Shown here: positions 41,942 through 51,650 of the stretch, piece by piece
Numbering within the stretch: the stretch's first letter is position 1
How the letters are laid out: every line of letters starts with the position of its first letter
Origin: Clostridium sp. AM22-11AC
Lineage (GTDB): Bacteria; Bacillota; Clostridia; Lachnospirales; Lachnospiraceae
Direction: 5' to 3'
Length of the DNA: 64,000 nt
NCBI RefSeq assembly: GCF_003473545.1
Contig: NZ_QUCM01000006.1
Span: 1 to 64,000 of the forward strand
Program-made: the position numbers and the translations under genes
The notes under the pieces: model-generated
What the model was told of the DNA's origin: nothing
Seen by the model: the letters and a program-made list of their open reading frames with translations, nothing else
Databases searched by the model: none

Positions 41942-42529
41942 TTAGTTTACTTTTCCTATCCTGTTAAATGGATAATAACAGAACAGCACTTTTGCCACGA
42001 TCTTGTTCTTGGCAACGAATTTATTATCCCAGAAACGGGCATCCAGGGAATTATTCCGGTTGTCGCCCATCATGAAATAACAGCCCTCCGGCACTTCATA
42101 AGGTCCGTAGGAACCTTCCATTGGCTCCGGCAGATAAGGCTCATCAAGAGGTGTATCAGAACCATTGATATAGACCTTTCCATCCTTCACCTCAACGGTC
42201 TCTCCCGGAAGTCCAATGACTCTCTTTACATAATATACTTTTTCATTGTCCGGGTAACGGAAGATCACAATATCTCCTCTTTCCGGATCATCTTTTATAT
42301 AAGACAATCTGGAGCCGATCACACGGCTGTGGGACATAATGGTATTTTCCATGGATCCGGTTGGGATGCGGCTGTTGGCAATGACAAAATTATTTAAAAC
42401 AAAAGCAATGACTACCGCAGCCACAATGATCTGAAGCCAGCTTAAGATCTCTTTTCCCAGACTGGTCTCCTCCTGCGGCTCTTCCTCGGAATTTCTCCGA
42501 TTGCGGCCTTTCTTTTCTTCTTCTGACAT
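41942..42529 (-). CDS. lepB: Signal peptidase I (second copy)
   Basis: 195 residues: a charged, disordered N-terminus (SEEEKKGRNRRNSEEEPQEE), one membrane helix (ILSWLQIIVAAVVIAFVLNN), catalytic Ser in IPTGSMENTIM, and Lys in YVKRVIGLPGETVEVKDG, then MGDNRNNSLDARFW. It differs from the copy at 33968 in having the longer cytosolic head. Two type I peptidases in one genome are common in Firmicutes and may divide labour. GAGG lies upstream of the ATG. Confidence 0.93.
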   Translation of the reverse strand: MSEEEKKGRNRRNSEEEPQEETSLGKEILSWLQIIVAAVVIAFVLNNFVIANSRIPTGSMENTIMSHSRVIGSRLSYIKDDPERGDIVIFRYPDNEKVYYVKRVIGLPGETVEVKDGKVYINGSDTPLDEPYLPEPMEGSYGPYEVPEGCYFMMGDNRNNSLDARFWDNKFVAKNKIVAKVLFCYYPFNRIGKVN

Positions 42530-42561
42530 GTTGGTGGTTTCCTCTTCTTTCTTTTCTATAC

Positions 42562-43803
42562 CTAACGGATCTGGCCATCACCATAGATGATATACTTGGT
42601 GGTAGTCAGTTCTTTTAAGCCCATAGGGCCTCTGGCGTGAAGCTTCTGGGTACTGATACCGATCTCTGCCCCGAAGCCGAATTCTTCTCCGTCTGTAAAA
42701 CGGGTGGATGCATTTACATACACTGCTGCAGCATCTACTTCGTCTAAGAACTTCTGGGCATTAAAATAATCCGATGTGATAATAGACTCAGAATGTCCGG
42801 TATTGTATTTATTGATATGTTCAATGGCCTCTTCTACAGAGTCTACAATCTTTAAAGATAAGATATAGTCCAGATATTCTGTACCCCAGTCTTCTTCTGT
42901 TGCAGGAGTAAATTCCGGTACAACCGCTCTGGCTGCCTCGTCTGCTCTTACTTCTACCTCTTTTTCTGCCAGACGCTTTTTAAGAAGTGGAAGGAACTGG
43001 TCCGCAATCTTTCTGTGGACGATCAGGGACTCGCAGGCATTGCATACACCAATGCGCTGTGTTTTTGCGTTATAGATAATATCTAATGCCATATTAAAAT
43101 CAGCCGTCTCATCTACAAAAATATGGCAGTTTCCAGTACCTGTCTCGATCACAGGAACGGTGCTGTTTTCCACTACCGAACGGATCAGTCCTGCGCCGCC
43201 TCTTGGGATCAGCACATCCACATAGCGGTTTAAACGCATCAGTTCTTTTGTAGTCTCTCTGCTGGTATCTTCAATCAGCTGCAGGGCATCCTCTGGAAGT
43301 CCGGCTCTGGTAAGACCAGTGCGCAGCCATTTTGCGATCGCTTTATTAGACTCAATGGCATCGCTGCCGCCTTTTAAGATCACTGCATTTCCAGATTTAA
43401 AGCAGAGGCCGAAAGCGTCCGCTGTTACATTAGGACGGGCCTCATAGATCATGGCAATGACACCTAAAGGCACCCTCTTCTGGCCGATCTTTAACCCATT
43501 TGGACGCAGTTTCATGGAGATCACTTCTCCTACCGGATCATCTAAGGCAGCTACTTTTAAAAGGCCGTCTGCCATAGACTGGATCCGTCCCGGATTTAAA
43601 GCCAGACGGTCTAACATGCCTTTGCTCATGCCGGAACTTTCTGCTTTTTCATAATCTGCCTGGTTCGCTGCCAGGATCTCATCTTCTCCCTCTAACAGGG
43701 CTCTGGCTGCTTCTTCCAGTCCTATATTTTTCTCTCTTGAACCTAAGTTATTTAATGTTCTGGAAACAGCTTTTGCGCGGCTTCCGATCTCTTCCAGTGT
43801 CAT
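42562..43803 (-). CDS. proA: Gamma-glutamyl phosphate reductase
   Basis: Second step of proline biosynthesis, from glutamyl 5-phosphate to the semialdehyde. Aldehyde-dehydrogenase-like: catalytic Cys in [25 protein letters not shown], and [20 protein letters not shown]. 413 residues from the ATG at 43803, about seven bases after AGGAGAG. ProB is upstream with a DUF896 gene between. Confidence 0.95.
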   Translation of the reverse strand: MTLEEIGSRAKAVSRTLNNLGSREKNIGLEEAARALLEGEDEILAANQADYEKAESSGMSKGMLDRLALNPGRIQSMADGLLKVAALDDPVGEVISMKLRPNGLKIGQKRVPLGVIAMIYEARPNVTADAFGLCFKSGNAVILKGGSDAIESNKAIAKWLRTGLTRAGLPEDALQLIEDTSRETTKELMRLNRYVDVLIPRGGAGLIRSVVENSTVPVIETGTGNCHIFVDETADFNMALDIIYNAKTQRIGVCNACESLIVHRKIADQFLPLLKKRLAEKEVEVRADEAARAVVPEFTPATEEDWGTEYLDYILSLKIVDSVEEAIEHINKYNTGHSESIITSDYFNAQKFLDEVDAAAVYVNASTRFTDGEEFGFGAEIGISTQKLHARGPMGLKELTTTKYIIYGDGQIR

Positions 43804-43854
43804 AACCATCTCTCCTTCTGGCTATAAATATACTCTCGGATTTTTTTATACTGC

Positions 43855-44076
43855 TTATACTTCCTTGATGCCACCGTATTTTTTGCCCAGGTCTGTAATA
43901 GAACCATCTTTCTCTTTAATAGAGATATTATTTAAACTGCTTCTTAAATTCGCACGGATGGCAGCCAGATATTCCTTTTTTAAAGCTGCCTGCTCGGTTT
44001 TTTCCTCCTCTGTAAGGCCTACAGACTGGGATTTATGATAAAGTTCGTTAATTCTGTCGATCTTGCTTGAGTCCAT
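43855..44076 (-). CDS. DUF896 (YnzC-like) small protein
   Basis: A 73-residue helical hairpin: KIDRINELYHKSQSVGLTEE then EKTEQAALKKEYLAAIRANL and the NNISIKEKDGSITDL C-terminus. The family is common in Firmicutes; B. subtilis YnzC is of unknown biochemical role. GGAG lies upstream. It is between proB and proA, probably in one transcript. Confidence 0.9.
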   Translation of the reverse strand: MDSSKIDRINELYHKSQSVGLTEEEKTEQAALKKEYLAAIRANLRSSLNNISIKEKDGSITDLGKKYGGIKEV

Positions 44077-44120
44077 AATTTTACTCCTTAATGATATTGC
44101 TGTAGTTCTGCCACAGCATT

Positions 44121-44984
44121 TTAATACTCGTTATTCAGATAATGCATCAGATCAAAGTCCAGATTAGGATGAGCTAAAAATAAAGTTCCCTTTTCTTTTC
44201 CACTCATAATGTCCATGATCACATCTACCTGGTCACCATTGGCGATCACCATATCAGCTCCGCTGTCTGTGGCAATGCGGGCTGCTGCCAGTTTTGCTGA
44301 CATTCCGCCGGTTCCCACACTGCTTCCGGAAGTCTCTTTTCCCATATTTAAGTACTTCTGGCTGATCTCCGGCACCAGACTGATAAATTTAGCGTCCGGA
44401 TTGCTTCTTGGATCATCGGTATAAAGGCCGTCAATATCAGAAAGCAGGATCAGAAGGTCTGCTCCGATGAGAGCTGCAACAATAGCAGAAAGGCGGTCGT
44501 TATCACCGAAACTGTCCACATAAGGGATCTCAGAGGTAGATACCGTATCATTTTCATTTACAACAGGGATTGCACCTAAACGCAGCAGTTCATCAAAGGT
44601 GTTCTGTGCGTTATAGCGGGAACTGTCATTGACCATAGTATCCTTTGTCAAAAGGACCTGGGCCGCTGTCTGGTTATACTCACTGCAAAGCTTCTGGTAG
44701 ACCATCATCAGTCTGGCCTGTCCTACTGCTGCAAAAGCCTGTTTTTCCGCTAAACTGTCCGGTCTTTTATGATGTCCAAAAGCCTGTCTGCCTGCTGCAA
44801 TAGCACCGGAAGAAACAAGGACTACCTCTTTGCCTTCGCCCCTCAGGTCGCTGAGCACACGGATCAGCTTCTCAATCTTTGTTAAATTCAGTTCTCCCGT
44901 TTCCGGATGGGTCAGGGAAGAGGAACCGATTTTTATTACAATTCTTTTTTTATCTTTTAAACTGTTACGTTTTGTAGCTTCCAT
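44121..44984 (-). CDS. proB: Glutamate 5-kinase, short form
   Basis: Phosphorylates glutamate for proline synthesis. Core only: RIVIKIGSSSLTHPETG, VLVSSGAIAAGRQAFG, VNENDTVSTSEI, FGDNDRLSAIVAALIGADLL, GTGGMSAKLAAARIA. At 287 residues it lacks the C-terminal PUA domain of the longer E. coli-type enzyme. Its start has a weak ribosome binding site. Confidence 0.94.
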   Translation of the reverse strand: MEATKRNSLKDKKRIVIKIGSSSLTHPETGELNLTKIEKLIRVLSDLRGEGKEVVLVSSGAIAAGRQAFGHHKRPDSLAEKQAFAAVGQARLMMVYQKLCSEYNQTAAQVLLTKDTMVNDSSRYNAQNTFDELLRLGAIPVVNENDTVSTSEIPYVDSFGDNDRLSAIVAALIGADLLILLSDIDGLYTDDPRSNPDAKFISLVPEISQKYLNMGKETSGSSVGTGGMSAKLAAARIATDSGADMVIANGDQVDVIMDIMSGKEKGTLFLAHPNLDFDLMHYLNNEY

Positions 44985-45031
44985 AGGTATCTTCTGTCAG
45001 CTCCCTTCTGCATAGGTTTCGTCCTGCCTAT

Positions 45032-45064
45032 CTTCTTGGCTTCATGTTCCATGAAACCAAGAAG
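45032..45064. repeat. Hairpin near proB upstream end
   Basis: CTTCTTGGCTTCATG / CATGAAACCAAGAAG, 15-bp arms with one mismatch and a 3-base loop. Downstream at 45109-45124 a copy of TGCAAGCAAGCTTGCA also occurs in the 18085-18172 palindrome. The gap 44985-45186 holds these and otherwise nothing recognisable. Confidence 0.6.
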
Positions 45065-45186
45065 CATGCTTTGTCAAGCATATGCTGATTTCTGCAATAA
45101 GCTGTTTCTGCAAGCAAGCTTGCAACACATCTTATCACATAAATCAGCGCAGGACTGGACTTTTCCACTATCTTACACCAATTTTA

Positions 45187-46815
45187 TTACTCCGTCAATT
45201 TGTATCTTCTGATCAGTTCTTCCGCTACCTTAAGACCATCCATAGCTGCGGAAGTAATACCGCCTGCATATCCGGCGCCTTCCCCGCAGGGATATAAACC
45301 CCTGACAGAACTTTCTAATGTCTCTCCTCTTGGAATACGCACAGGAGAGGAGGTACGGCTTTCCACACCTGCTAAAATTGCATCCGGGCGGTCAAATCCT
45401 TTGATCTTTTTGCCAAAACTTTCCATTCCCTCTATGAATGCTTCAGAAAGTTCGTTTATGAGGATTTTTCTCAGGTCTGCAAATTGATATTCTCCGCAGA
45501 AAGCCGGGTGAACTTTGCCAAATTTTTCTGAGATTTTTCCGTCTTTAAAATCTCCATACAGCTGAACCGGTATTTTTCCATTTCCTGCCTCATATGCCTT
45601 TTCCTCAAGCTCTCTCTGGAAATGAATACCTGCCAGAGGATGTACCTCTTCCCGGCCTTTAATATCGTGAGAAAAATCCTCAGGATTTACTGTGACAATC
45701 AGAGCACTGTTGGCATTCTCCCCTGCTCTGTCATGATAGCTCATTCCATTTACTGCCAGACGTTTCTCCTCAGAAGAAGCATTAACTACATAGCCGCCGG
45801 GGCACATACAGAAAGAATACACACCTCTTCCATAAGAAGTCTGTGCTGTCAGCTTATAGCTTGCAGGTCCTAATTCTTTGCATTCTGCCATTCCATACTG
45901 GCTTTCATTGATCATGGTCTGTGGATGCTGGATACGGAAACCTACAGCAAATGGCTTTGCTTCCATAGATACCTGTTTTCCATAAAGAGTTTCAAAGGTA
46001 TCTCTGGCGCTGTGGCCGATCGCTGCAACTGCTGCCTGTACCGGGATCCGTTCTGTATTATTTACAGTAACCGCCGTCAGTTTCCCTTCTGTTATCTCAA
46101 AATCTGTTACCTGGCTTAAGAAACGGACCTGTCCTCCCAGGCTTTCGATCTCTTTTCGGATAGATTTTACAATATGGCTTAACACATCCGTTCCAATATG
46201 AGGTTTATTGGCATAGCAGATGGACGGGTCTGCTCCAAACTCTGTCAGGATACGTAAAACTTCCCTGTTCCTTCCAAAGGTATCTTTTACAAGGGTGTTC
46301 AGCTTTCCGTCGGAGAAAGTACCTGCACCACCTTCTCCAAACTGTACGTTAGATGAAGGGTTCAACTCTCCCGTTTTCCAGAATTTTGCCACCCGCTCTG
46401 TTCTGGTATCTACATCTTCTCCCCGTTCTAAAAGGATGGGACGGTACCCCTTTCTTGCAAGGGCAAGGCCACAAAACAGTCCTGCAGGTCCCATTCCAAT
46501 GATCACAGGAGGATATTTTAAAGGCTCATTTCCACATTCAGGAAGAGAATAGGGCTTTTCCTCATGAACTGTAATATTTCTGTCCTTTTTCTTTTTTACA
46601 ATGCGCTCCTCTTCTTTTCTGCCACCGCTTTTTAAAGCAATATCTACAATATAACTATAATGGATCTCCGGCTTTTTTCTTGCGTCCACAGACTGTTTGA
46701 TCAGTTCTACTTCTTTTATCATCTCAGGCTGGATACGAAGTTCTTTTGCCGCCTTTAAAAGCAGGTCCTTTCTGGTATGTCCCAGAGGCATTTTTAACTG
46801 ACTGATACGTATCAT
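45187..46815 (-). CDS. FAD-dependent dehydrogenase, COG2509-type (542 aa)
   Basis: N-terminal 80 residues resemble the family's accessory segment (MIRISQLKMPLGHTRKDLLL, LKAAKELRIQPEMIKEV). A Rossmann FAD-binding motif VIIGMGPAGLFCGLALARKG follows. Conserved NVQFGEGGAGTFSDGKLNT and ENANSALIVTVNPED are present, as are GVESRTSSPVRIPRG and GEGAGYAGGITSAAMDGLK. It is a predicted oxidoreductase; its substrate is unknown. Its start overlaps the end of the HI0933-type gene (ATGA), so the two are coupled. Confidence 0.85.
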   Translation of the reverse strand: MIRISQLKMPLGHTRKDLLLKAAKELRIQPEMIKEVELIKQSVDARKKPEIHYSYIVDIALKSGGRKEEERIVKKKKDRNITVHEEKPYSLPECGNEPLKYPPVIIGMGPAGLFCGLALARKGYRPILLERGEDVDTRTERVAKFWKTGELNPSSNVQFGEGGAGTFSDGKLNTLVKDTFGRNREVLRILTEFGADPSICYANKPHIGTDVLSHIVKSIRKEIESLGGQVRFLSQVTDFEITEGKLTAVTVNNTERIPVQAAVAAIGHSARDTFETLYGKQVSMEAKPFAVGFRIQHPQTMINESQYGMAECKELGPASYKLTAQTSYGRGVYSFCMCPGGYVVNASSEEKRLAVNGMSYHDRAGENANSALIVTVNPEDFSHDIKGREEVHPLAGIHFQRELEEKAYEAGNGKIPVQLYGDFKDGKISEKFGKVHPAFCGEYQFADLRKILINELSEAFIEGMESFGKKIKGFDRPDAILAGVESRTSSPVRIPRGETLESSVRGLYPCGEGAGYAGGITSAAMDGLKVAEELIRRYKLTE

Positions 46816-48188
46816 GTTCTTGCAGTCCTCCTGGTTTTCTGTGTATATTTCTTCTCTGCGTACTTTTTAACAGGTTTCTTTTCCATCGGTTTCTTATTTA
46901 TGTTTCTCTTTTTTTCTATATTTTTCTTTTCTATGCTTTTCTTCTCTATACTCTTCTTCTCGGCATTTCCCGCTGCACATCTTCCTGCGATCATGCCGCT
47001 GGACCAGGCAAACTGAAGATTGTAGCCACCGCAGATACCATCCACATCCAGGATCTCCCCTGCCAGATAAAGCCCCGGACAGATCTTTGACTCCATAGTA
47101 GTTCCATCCACCTCATTAGCATCTACACCGCCGCAGCACACCTGGGCATTGGCAAAAGGATTAACGGACATGACAACTGCTTCATATTCTTTTAATTCTT
47201 TGCGGATCTTTTCCAACTGTTTTCCAGTTAAAGAGCCACAGGGCGTATTTGGATCAATGCCTGCCAGTTTCAAAAGAGCCTGGGCAAGTTTGCGGTTTAA
47301 CATTCCTGTAAACAGTTCTTCTGCCGGTTTGTAAGCCAGCAAAAGGGCTCTTTTTTTTAAAAGCCGGAAACTTTCATTATCATCCCAGCCCGGCATAAAG
47401 TCCACATAAACTCTTACCTTTTTCTTTTCATCTAACGCCCTTGCGGCATAACGGCTTACCTGGAAGATAGGAATACCGGAAAGACCGTAATCTGTGATCT
47501 GCAGCTCTCCTCTGTCACTTGCCAGGGTAATACCGTCTGCCTGCAATCTCACTTCTGCTTCCGTGCGGATCCCTGCCATCTGTTTGTATAAATTTCCCTG
47601 ACAGCGAAGCTGGACCAGAGCCGGAAGTGGCTTGATCACAGAATGTCCTAACTGTCTGGCATATTCGTAACCACTGCCATCTGAACCTGTAGAAGGCGCT
47701 GCTTTGGAACCAGCCGCAAGGATCAGGGCATCTGTTTCTACCTTTCCCTGATCTGTATGTACAAGAAAGCCACCGTTTTTCTTTTTTTCGATCTTTTCGA
47801 TCTGACAGGAAAGGAGGATACGGACTTTCAGTCTCTCTAATTCTGTCCTTAGCACATCTAAAACAGAAGCAGCCTGGTCGGAATTAGGATAAACATAACC
47901 GTTTCTGTCTTTTGGAACGATCCCCAGTCCCATAAAGAGATCCAGCGTCTCTTTTACATCAAAGCCCCTTATTACCTGCATAGGAAAATCCTTCCTGCCG
48001 CAGCGGTAGCAGTCTTCTTCCATTTTGTAATTGGTAAGATTACACCTGCCGTTGCCTGTAGAAAGGATCTTTTTTCCCACGCGGTCCATATGTTCTATGA
48101 CAGTCACTTCCGCCCCGTTTCGGGCTGCTCCTATAGCAGCCACCAGCCCGGATGCGCCACCGCCAATAATTCCTACTCTTTTCTTCAT
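46812..48188 (-). CDS. HI0933-family FAD oxidoreductase with Lys-rich repeat tail
   Basis: N-terminal GIIGGGASGLVAAIGAARNG and KKILSTGNGRCNLTN identify the HI0933/BaiN-like flavoprotein family; CGGVDANEVD and AGEILDVDGICGGYNLQFAW close the fold at about residue 400. The last 50 residues are a Lys/Glu-rich tail with tandem IEKKS-like units (about 402-458) that the family does not have, encoded by 15-bp tandem repeats. Function unknown. A second family member without the tail is at 60539. Confidence 0.88.
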   Translation of the reverse strand: MKKRVGIIGGGASGLVAAIGAARNGAEVTVIEHMDRVGKKILSTGNGRCNLTNYKMEEDCYRCGRKDFPMQVIRGFDVKETLDLFMGLGIVPKDRNGYVYPNSDQAASVLDVLRTELERLKVRILLSCQIEKIEKKKNGGFLVHTDQGKVETDALILAAGSKAAPSTGSDGSGYEYARQLGHSVIKPLPALVQLRCQGNLYKQMAGIRTEAEVRLQADGITLASDRGELQITDYGLSGIPIFQVSRYAARALDEKKKVRVYVDFMPGWDDNESFRLLKKRALLLAYKPAEELFTGMLNRKLAQALLKLAGIDPNTPCGSLTGKQLEKIRKELKEYEAVVMSVNPFANAQVCCGGVDANEVDGTTMESKICPGLYLAGEILDVDGICGGYNLQFAWSSGMIAGRCAAGNAEKKSIEKKSIEKKNIEKKRNINKKPMEKKPVKKYAEKKYTQKTRRTART

Positions 48189-48205
48189 ATTTTTTAACTC
48201 CTGTT

Positions 48206-48586
48206 TTAACTTGTATACGACTCCAGATAATGGTATACGTCCATCATATCTGAAAACCAGATGCCTTCCATCAGTCGGGCTCTTTCACTTTCCGGGAAAT
48301 CAGTTACCGGAATATGGGTGTACAGACAGACGGTGCTTTTATCACTGCAAAATACAAGAAGGAAACCGGACTCACTGACGAGAAAATACCGGGAACTTAC
48401 CGGAGTAATGCTCTCCTGGTTGGCAGCTGCCCTTCCTTCCATTTCATTCACACTTTCTGTTTCGATCACTGTATTAGGTACCGGCGCTTCTTCCCTCATC
48501 TGGTAACGTGCCGCCCCGTAGATCACAAGAACCGATACTACAGCTGATATACTGAACAGTCCCAGGGCAAATAAAAAATGTTTCAT
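48206..48586 (-). CDS. Membrane-anchored BofC-like protein (126 aa)
   Basis: An N-terminal membrane helix (MKHFLFALGLFSISAVVSVL) and an extracellular part ending SSRYFLVSESGFLLVFCSDK, then YTHIPVTDFPESERARLMEG and DMMDVYHYLESYTS. This resembles the C-terminal domain of BofC-like and other small secreted Lachnospiraceae proteins, but the match is from memory. ATG at 48586 with GGAGG eight bases upstream. Confidence 0.5.
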   Translation of the reverse strand: MKHFLFALGLFSISAVVSVLVIYGAARYQMREEAPVPNTVIETESVNEMEGRAAANQESITPVSSRYFLVSESGFLLVFCSDKSTVCLYTHIPVTDFPESERARLMEGIWFSDMMDVYHYLESYTS

Positions 48587-48698
48587 GGATACTACCTCCT
48601 GTATCAAGTCATATACGTTCATTTACTGACCTTTTCAGAAATAGTATCTGCCATAATAGACCATTTTAAACATGTCCTGGCACTGTTTGCAATACCAT

Positions 48699-50414
48699 TT
48701 ACAGTAATCTTACTTTCTTTAAAATGCGGATCATTTTTGTTCCCATAGGCATATCCCGCAGTTCTTCTTCATCAATTGCCTTAAGTCCCACTAAAAGTAC
48801 TGCATAAACAGCAGCTGCTACTGCCACTGCCGGGAATACCACGATCGCTCTGCCGGAACGTCCTCTTAGAAGCGCTGCCGGAAGGATAAAGGTAAGAACC
48901 TTGTATACACCCCAGGCTGCCCCGCCCATAACGCAGGCGCTGATCGCCGGAAGTACAAATGTTTTCTTATACTCCTGACGATATCTTGCATGCTTTGCAA
49001 TAGTACGGGCATTTAAAACGCACATTACAAAGGCGAATACAATGTTTGCAAATACAACACCATAAATACCCATATGGAATACCATAAGAAGTACCCACAA
49101 TACTGCCACATGGATCACCAGCGAAACAGCTGCATGGCGTACCGGCACTTCCATACGGTTTAATCCCTGAAGCACTGCATTGGTCACTGTGGACAGAGAG
49201 AAGAATACAACCGCAAGAGAACCTGCCATAGTCAGCTTAATTAAAAGACTGTTATCTTCGCTGATAAACAGCAGATTGCACACAGGATCTGCTAAAACCG
49301 CAATACCTACTGCTGCCGGGATAGAGATCAGCATAGAGAAACGTACTGCTGCTGCGATCCTTTTTAAAGTCTGTTCCCTGTCTCCTGCAGATACCGCTCT
49401 TGTAAGAGACGGGATCAGAGAGGAAGAAAGGGCATTAGAAACAGCTACCGGAATATTAAATAACAGCTGATACTGTCCTAAAGCTCCCCAGAATACAGCG
49501 ATCTCTTCCCCGCTGTATCCTAACTTGTCCATTCCCTGTCCAAAGAGGAAGTTGTCCACTACATTGGAACAATTATAAATACCGCTGCTGACTACAATAG
49601 GAAGTACTGTGATCGTCAGGGCATAGATCAGTTTTCTATAGCGTGTCCGCTTTCTTCTTGCATATTTCGCTGCTTCTTCTGATAACTCCTCTGTCGCAAT
49701 ACGCTGTTTTAAAACAGAACGGCCGCTTTTTGCTGTCAGGAAGATAAAGAAGATAAATGCAGTAAGAGCGCCTGCACCTGTACCAATGGTTCCGCCTGCA
49801 GCACCTAACGCATAGGAATAATTCTTTGCTCCCTGGGCCGCATTCATCCCTTCTCCTACGTGGAATAAAAGTCCCGCTGCAACTACGCTGACAATGGCAT
49901 TAACGATCTGCTCTAAGATCTGTGAAACCGCAGTAGGGATCATGGTTCCTGTTCCCTGGAAATAACCTCTTAAAACTCCCAGATACGCCATGATCCAGAT
50001 GGTAGGTGCCAGTGTTTTTAAGGCGTAACTGGAATAAGGCGTCTTGATCAGTCCTGCAAAGAAGTCAGAACCAAACCAAAGAATAATGGCTGCAAGTCCG
50101 CCGGTAACTGTTGCATAGAGAAGGCCTGCCTTTAAGATGCGGCGGCAGTTCTCATATTCTCCTTTTGCAAGCCTTGCGGATATCATTTTTGAGATAGCCA
50201 CCGGCATACTGTAAGAGGAAAGGATCAGAAGAATGTTGTATACATTATACGCAGATGTATAATATCCATTTCCCTGCTTTCCGATAATATCATTTAAAGG
50301 CATACGGTAAAGCATACCGATAATACGCACCAGGATACCGGCCATAGCCAGGATACTTCCCTGTATTACGAAATTTGCTGCCTTATTTTTCTTTTTTCCC
50401 TGTACTGCTTTCAT
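48699..50414 (-). CDS. SpoVB/MurJ-type polysaccharide flippase
   Basis: 571 residues with about 14 hydrophobic segments; opens NFVIQGSILAMAGILVRIIG and MLYRMPLNDIIGKQGNGYYT, then the conserved YFQGTGTMIPTAVSQILEQI. This is the MOP-family branch that includes SpoVB and YtgP/MurJ-type lipid II flippases. In a spore former it may act in cortex or vegetative wall synthesis; which is not decided. Ribosome binding site weak. Confidence 0.85.
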   Translation of the reverse strand: MKAVQGKKKNKAANFVIQGSILAMAGILVRIIGMLYRMPLNDIIGKQGNGYYTSAYNVYNILLILSSYSMPVAISKMISARLAKGEYENCRRILKAGLLYATVTGGLAAIILWFGSDFFAGLIKTPYSSYALKTLAPTIWIMAYLGVLRGYFQGTGTMIPTAVSQILEQIVNAIVSVVAAGLLFHVGEGMNAAQGAKNYSYALGAAGGTIGTGAGALTAFIFFIFLTAKSGRSVLKQRIATEELSEEAAKYARRKRTRYRKLIYALTITVLPIVVSSGIYNCSNVVDNFLFGQGMDKLGYSGEEIAVFWGALGQYQLLFNIPVAVSNALSSSLIPSLTRAVSAGDREQTLKRIAAAVRFSMLISIPAAVGIAVLADPVCNLLFISEDNSLLIKLTMAGSLAVVFFSLSTVTNAVLQGLNRMEVPVRHAAVSLVIHVAVLWVLLMVFHMGIYGVVFANIVFAFVMCVLNARTIAKHARYRQEYKKTFVLPAISACVMGGAAWGVYKVLTFILPAALLRGRSGRAIVVFPAVAVAAAVYAVLLVGLKAIDEEELRDMPMGTKMIRILKKVRLL

Positions 50415-50468
50415 TTATCTTCTACTGTGCTCCATGTTTATTACTTAAAACGTGTATCGCCACGTTTT

Positions 50469-51650
50469 TTATTTAATTTCAGACTTATCAAAGTCTTTAG
50501 TAGGGATGATGCAGACCCAGGTCTTTCCCTGATTTAATACGATCTCATTGTGGTCATGATCGTAATAATGGGTCACACCAAATTCCCCGTCTTTCTCCCA
50601 GGTGATAGGGATGGCTTTTCCGTCTGTGATATAATACCCGTATTCACCGGTATGTACATTGATGTTCAAATACTGGGTAGAGGCATAGAAACCGCTCTGA
50701 CAGTACTGGAAGATCACATTTTTCACTGCTACAGGGCCTTCACTTCCGCGGTGTACATCCCCATACTGGTATCTGTGATACAGGCCATCACTGCTGTCAT
50801 ACACAAAATCCGGCTTGTTCATAGTATATCCAGGTTTTGCATGGGCAGCATCCATCACGCCTGGTTTTCCGTCTAAAGACATCTCCACGCCATCTCTGGC
50901 AAAAAGATAATGCCCCGTATAAGACTCATCATACTCTGTACTGTAGCCTAAAGTCGCAATCGCCTTTTTCAGACGGTCTCCGCTTGTGTAGGCATTGTGA
51001 GGAGAATGTTTATCCTTGCTTCTGTAATACGTAGTATTTCCAATAGCATCCAGACCATTGATATTATCCACATTATTAAGATAAGGCTTTGCAAAGGTAC
51101 TCTGGCCAAAATGGGCATAGATCGCATCAAACTCTCTTGCAAAATAAGTATAATAGGTACGGCAGCTTCTCACTGAACCAATGCGGTCCAGATCATCATA
51201 ATCCTCGATCACTGCCATATAGCGGTTCATTTCCGCTTCCACCGGTGCCTCATAGACCACACCGGCCCGGTTCATACCGTACTGAGGTCTTGCCTCTTTG
51301 TCATTGCTCATCATGATAGCGATAGGACGACGGTTTGCCTGTTCTACCGGTACCATCTGACCTGTAAGGAAGCTTCGGATCATGCCGTCTTTTTCTTCCC
51401 GTTCTTCTGGTAAGTTATAGTCCGGCAAATCTTTCGTTTCTTCCTTTTGTTCCTCATCCGACTGGATCAGGATTTTGGGAGCAGAAGTGGCTGCCTGAGT
51501 GGTTGTTTCCTGTGTTGTGGGAACCTGCGTCTGTGCTGCTTCTTCTGACGCTTTCTTCCCGCATCCTGCGCACAGCGCCGCTATGCAAAGGATCGTTCCT
51601 AACATCATTTTCCTTCGTACTGCCTTTTTACTTCTGCTCCCTTTTTTCAT
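50469..51650 (-). CDS. YerB-like DUF3048 lipoprotein (393 aa)
   Basis: The signal peptide ends in a lipobox-like LCAGC (about residues 27-31), followed by a Gln/Thr-rich linker. The DUF3048 domains have VEQANRRPIAIMMSNDKEAR, GRVRSCR-type RIGSVRSCRTYYTYFAREFD, and GYTMNKPDFVYDSSDGLYHR. Role unknown; the family is widespread among Gram-positive bacteria. ATG overlaps the ybeY stop by four bases. Confidence 0.85.
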   Translation of the reverse strand: MKKGSRSKKAVRRKMMLGTILCIAALCAGCGKKASEEAAQTQVPTTQETTTQAATSAPKILIQSDEEQKEETKDLPDYNLPEEREEKDGMIRSFLTGQMVPVEQANRRPIAIMMSNDKEARPQYGMNRAGVVYEAPVEAEMNRYMAVIEDYDDLDRIGSVRSCRTYYTYFAREFDAIYAHFGQSTFAKPYLNNVDNINGLDAIGNTTYYRSKDKHSPHNAYTSGDRLKKAIATLGYSTEYDESYTGHYLFARDGVEMSLDGKPGVMDAAHAKPGYTMNKPDFVYDSSDGLYHRYQYGDVHRGSEGPVAVKNVIFQYCQSGFYASTQYLNINVHTGEYGYYITDGKAIPITWEKDGEFGVTHYYDHDHNEIVLNQGKTWVCIIPTKDFDKSEIK

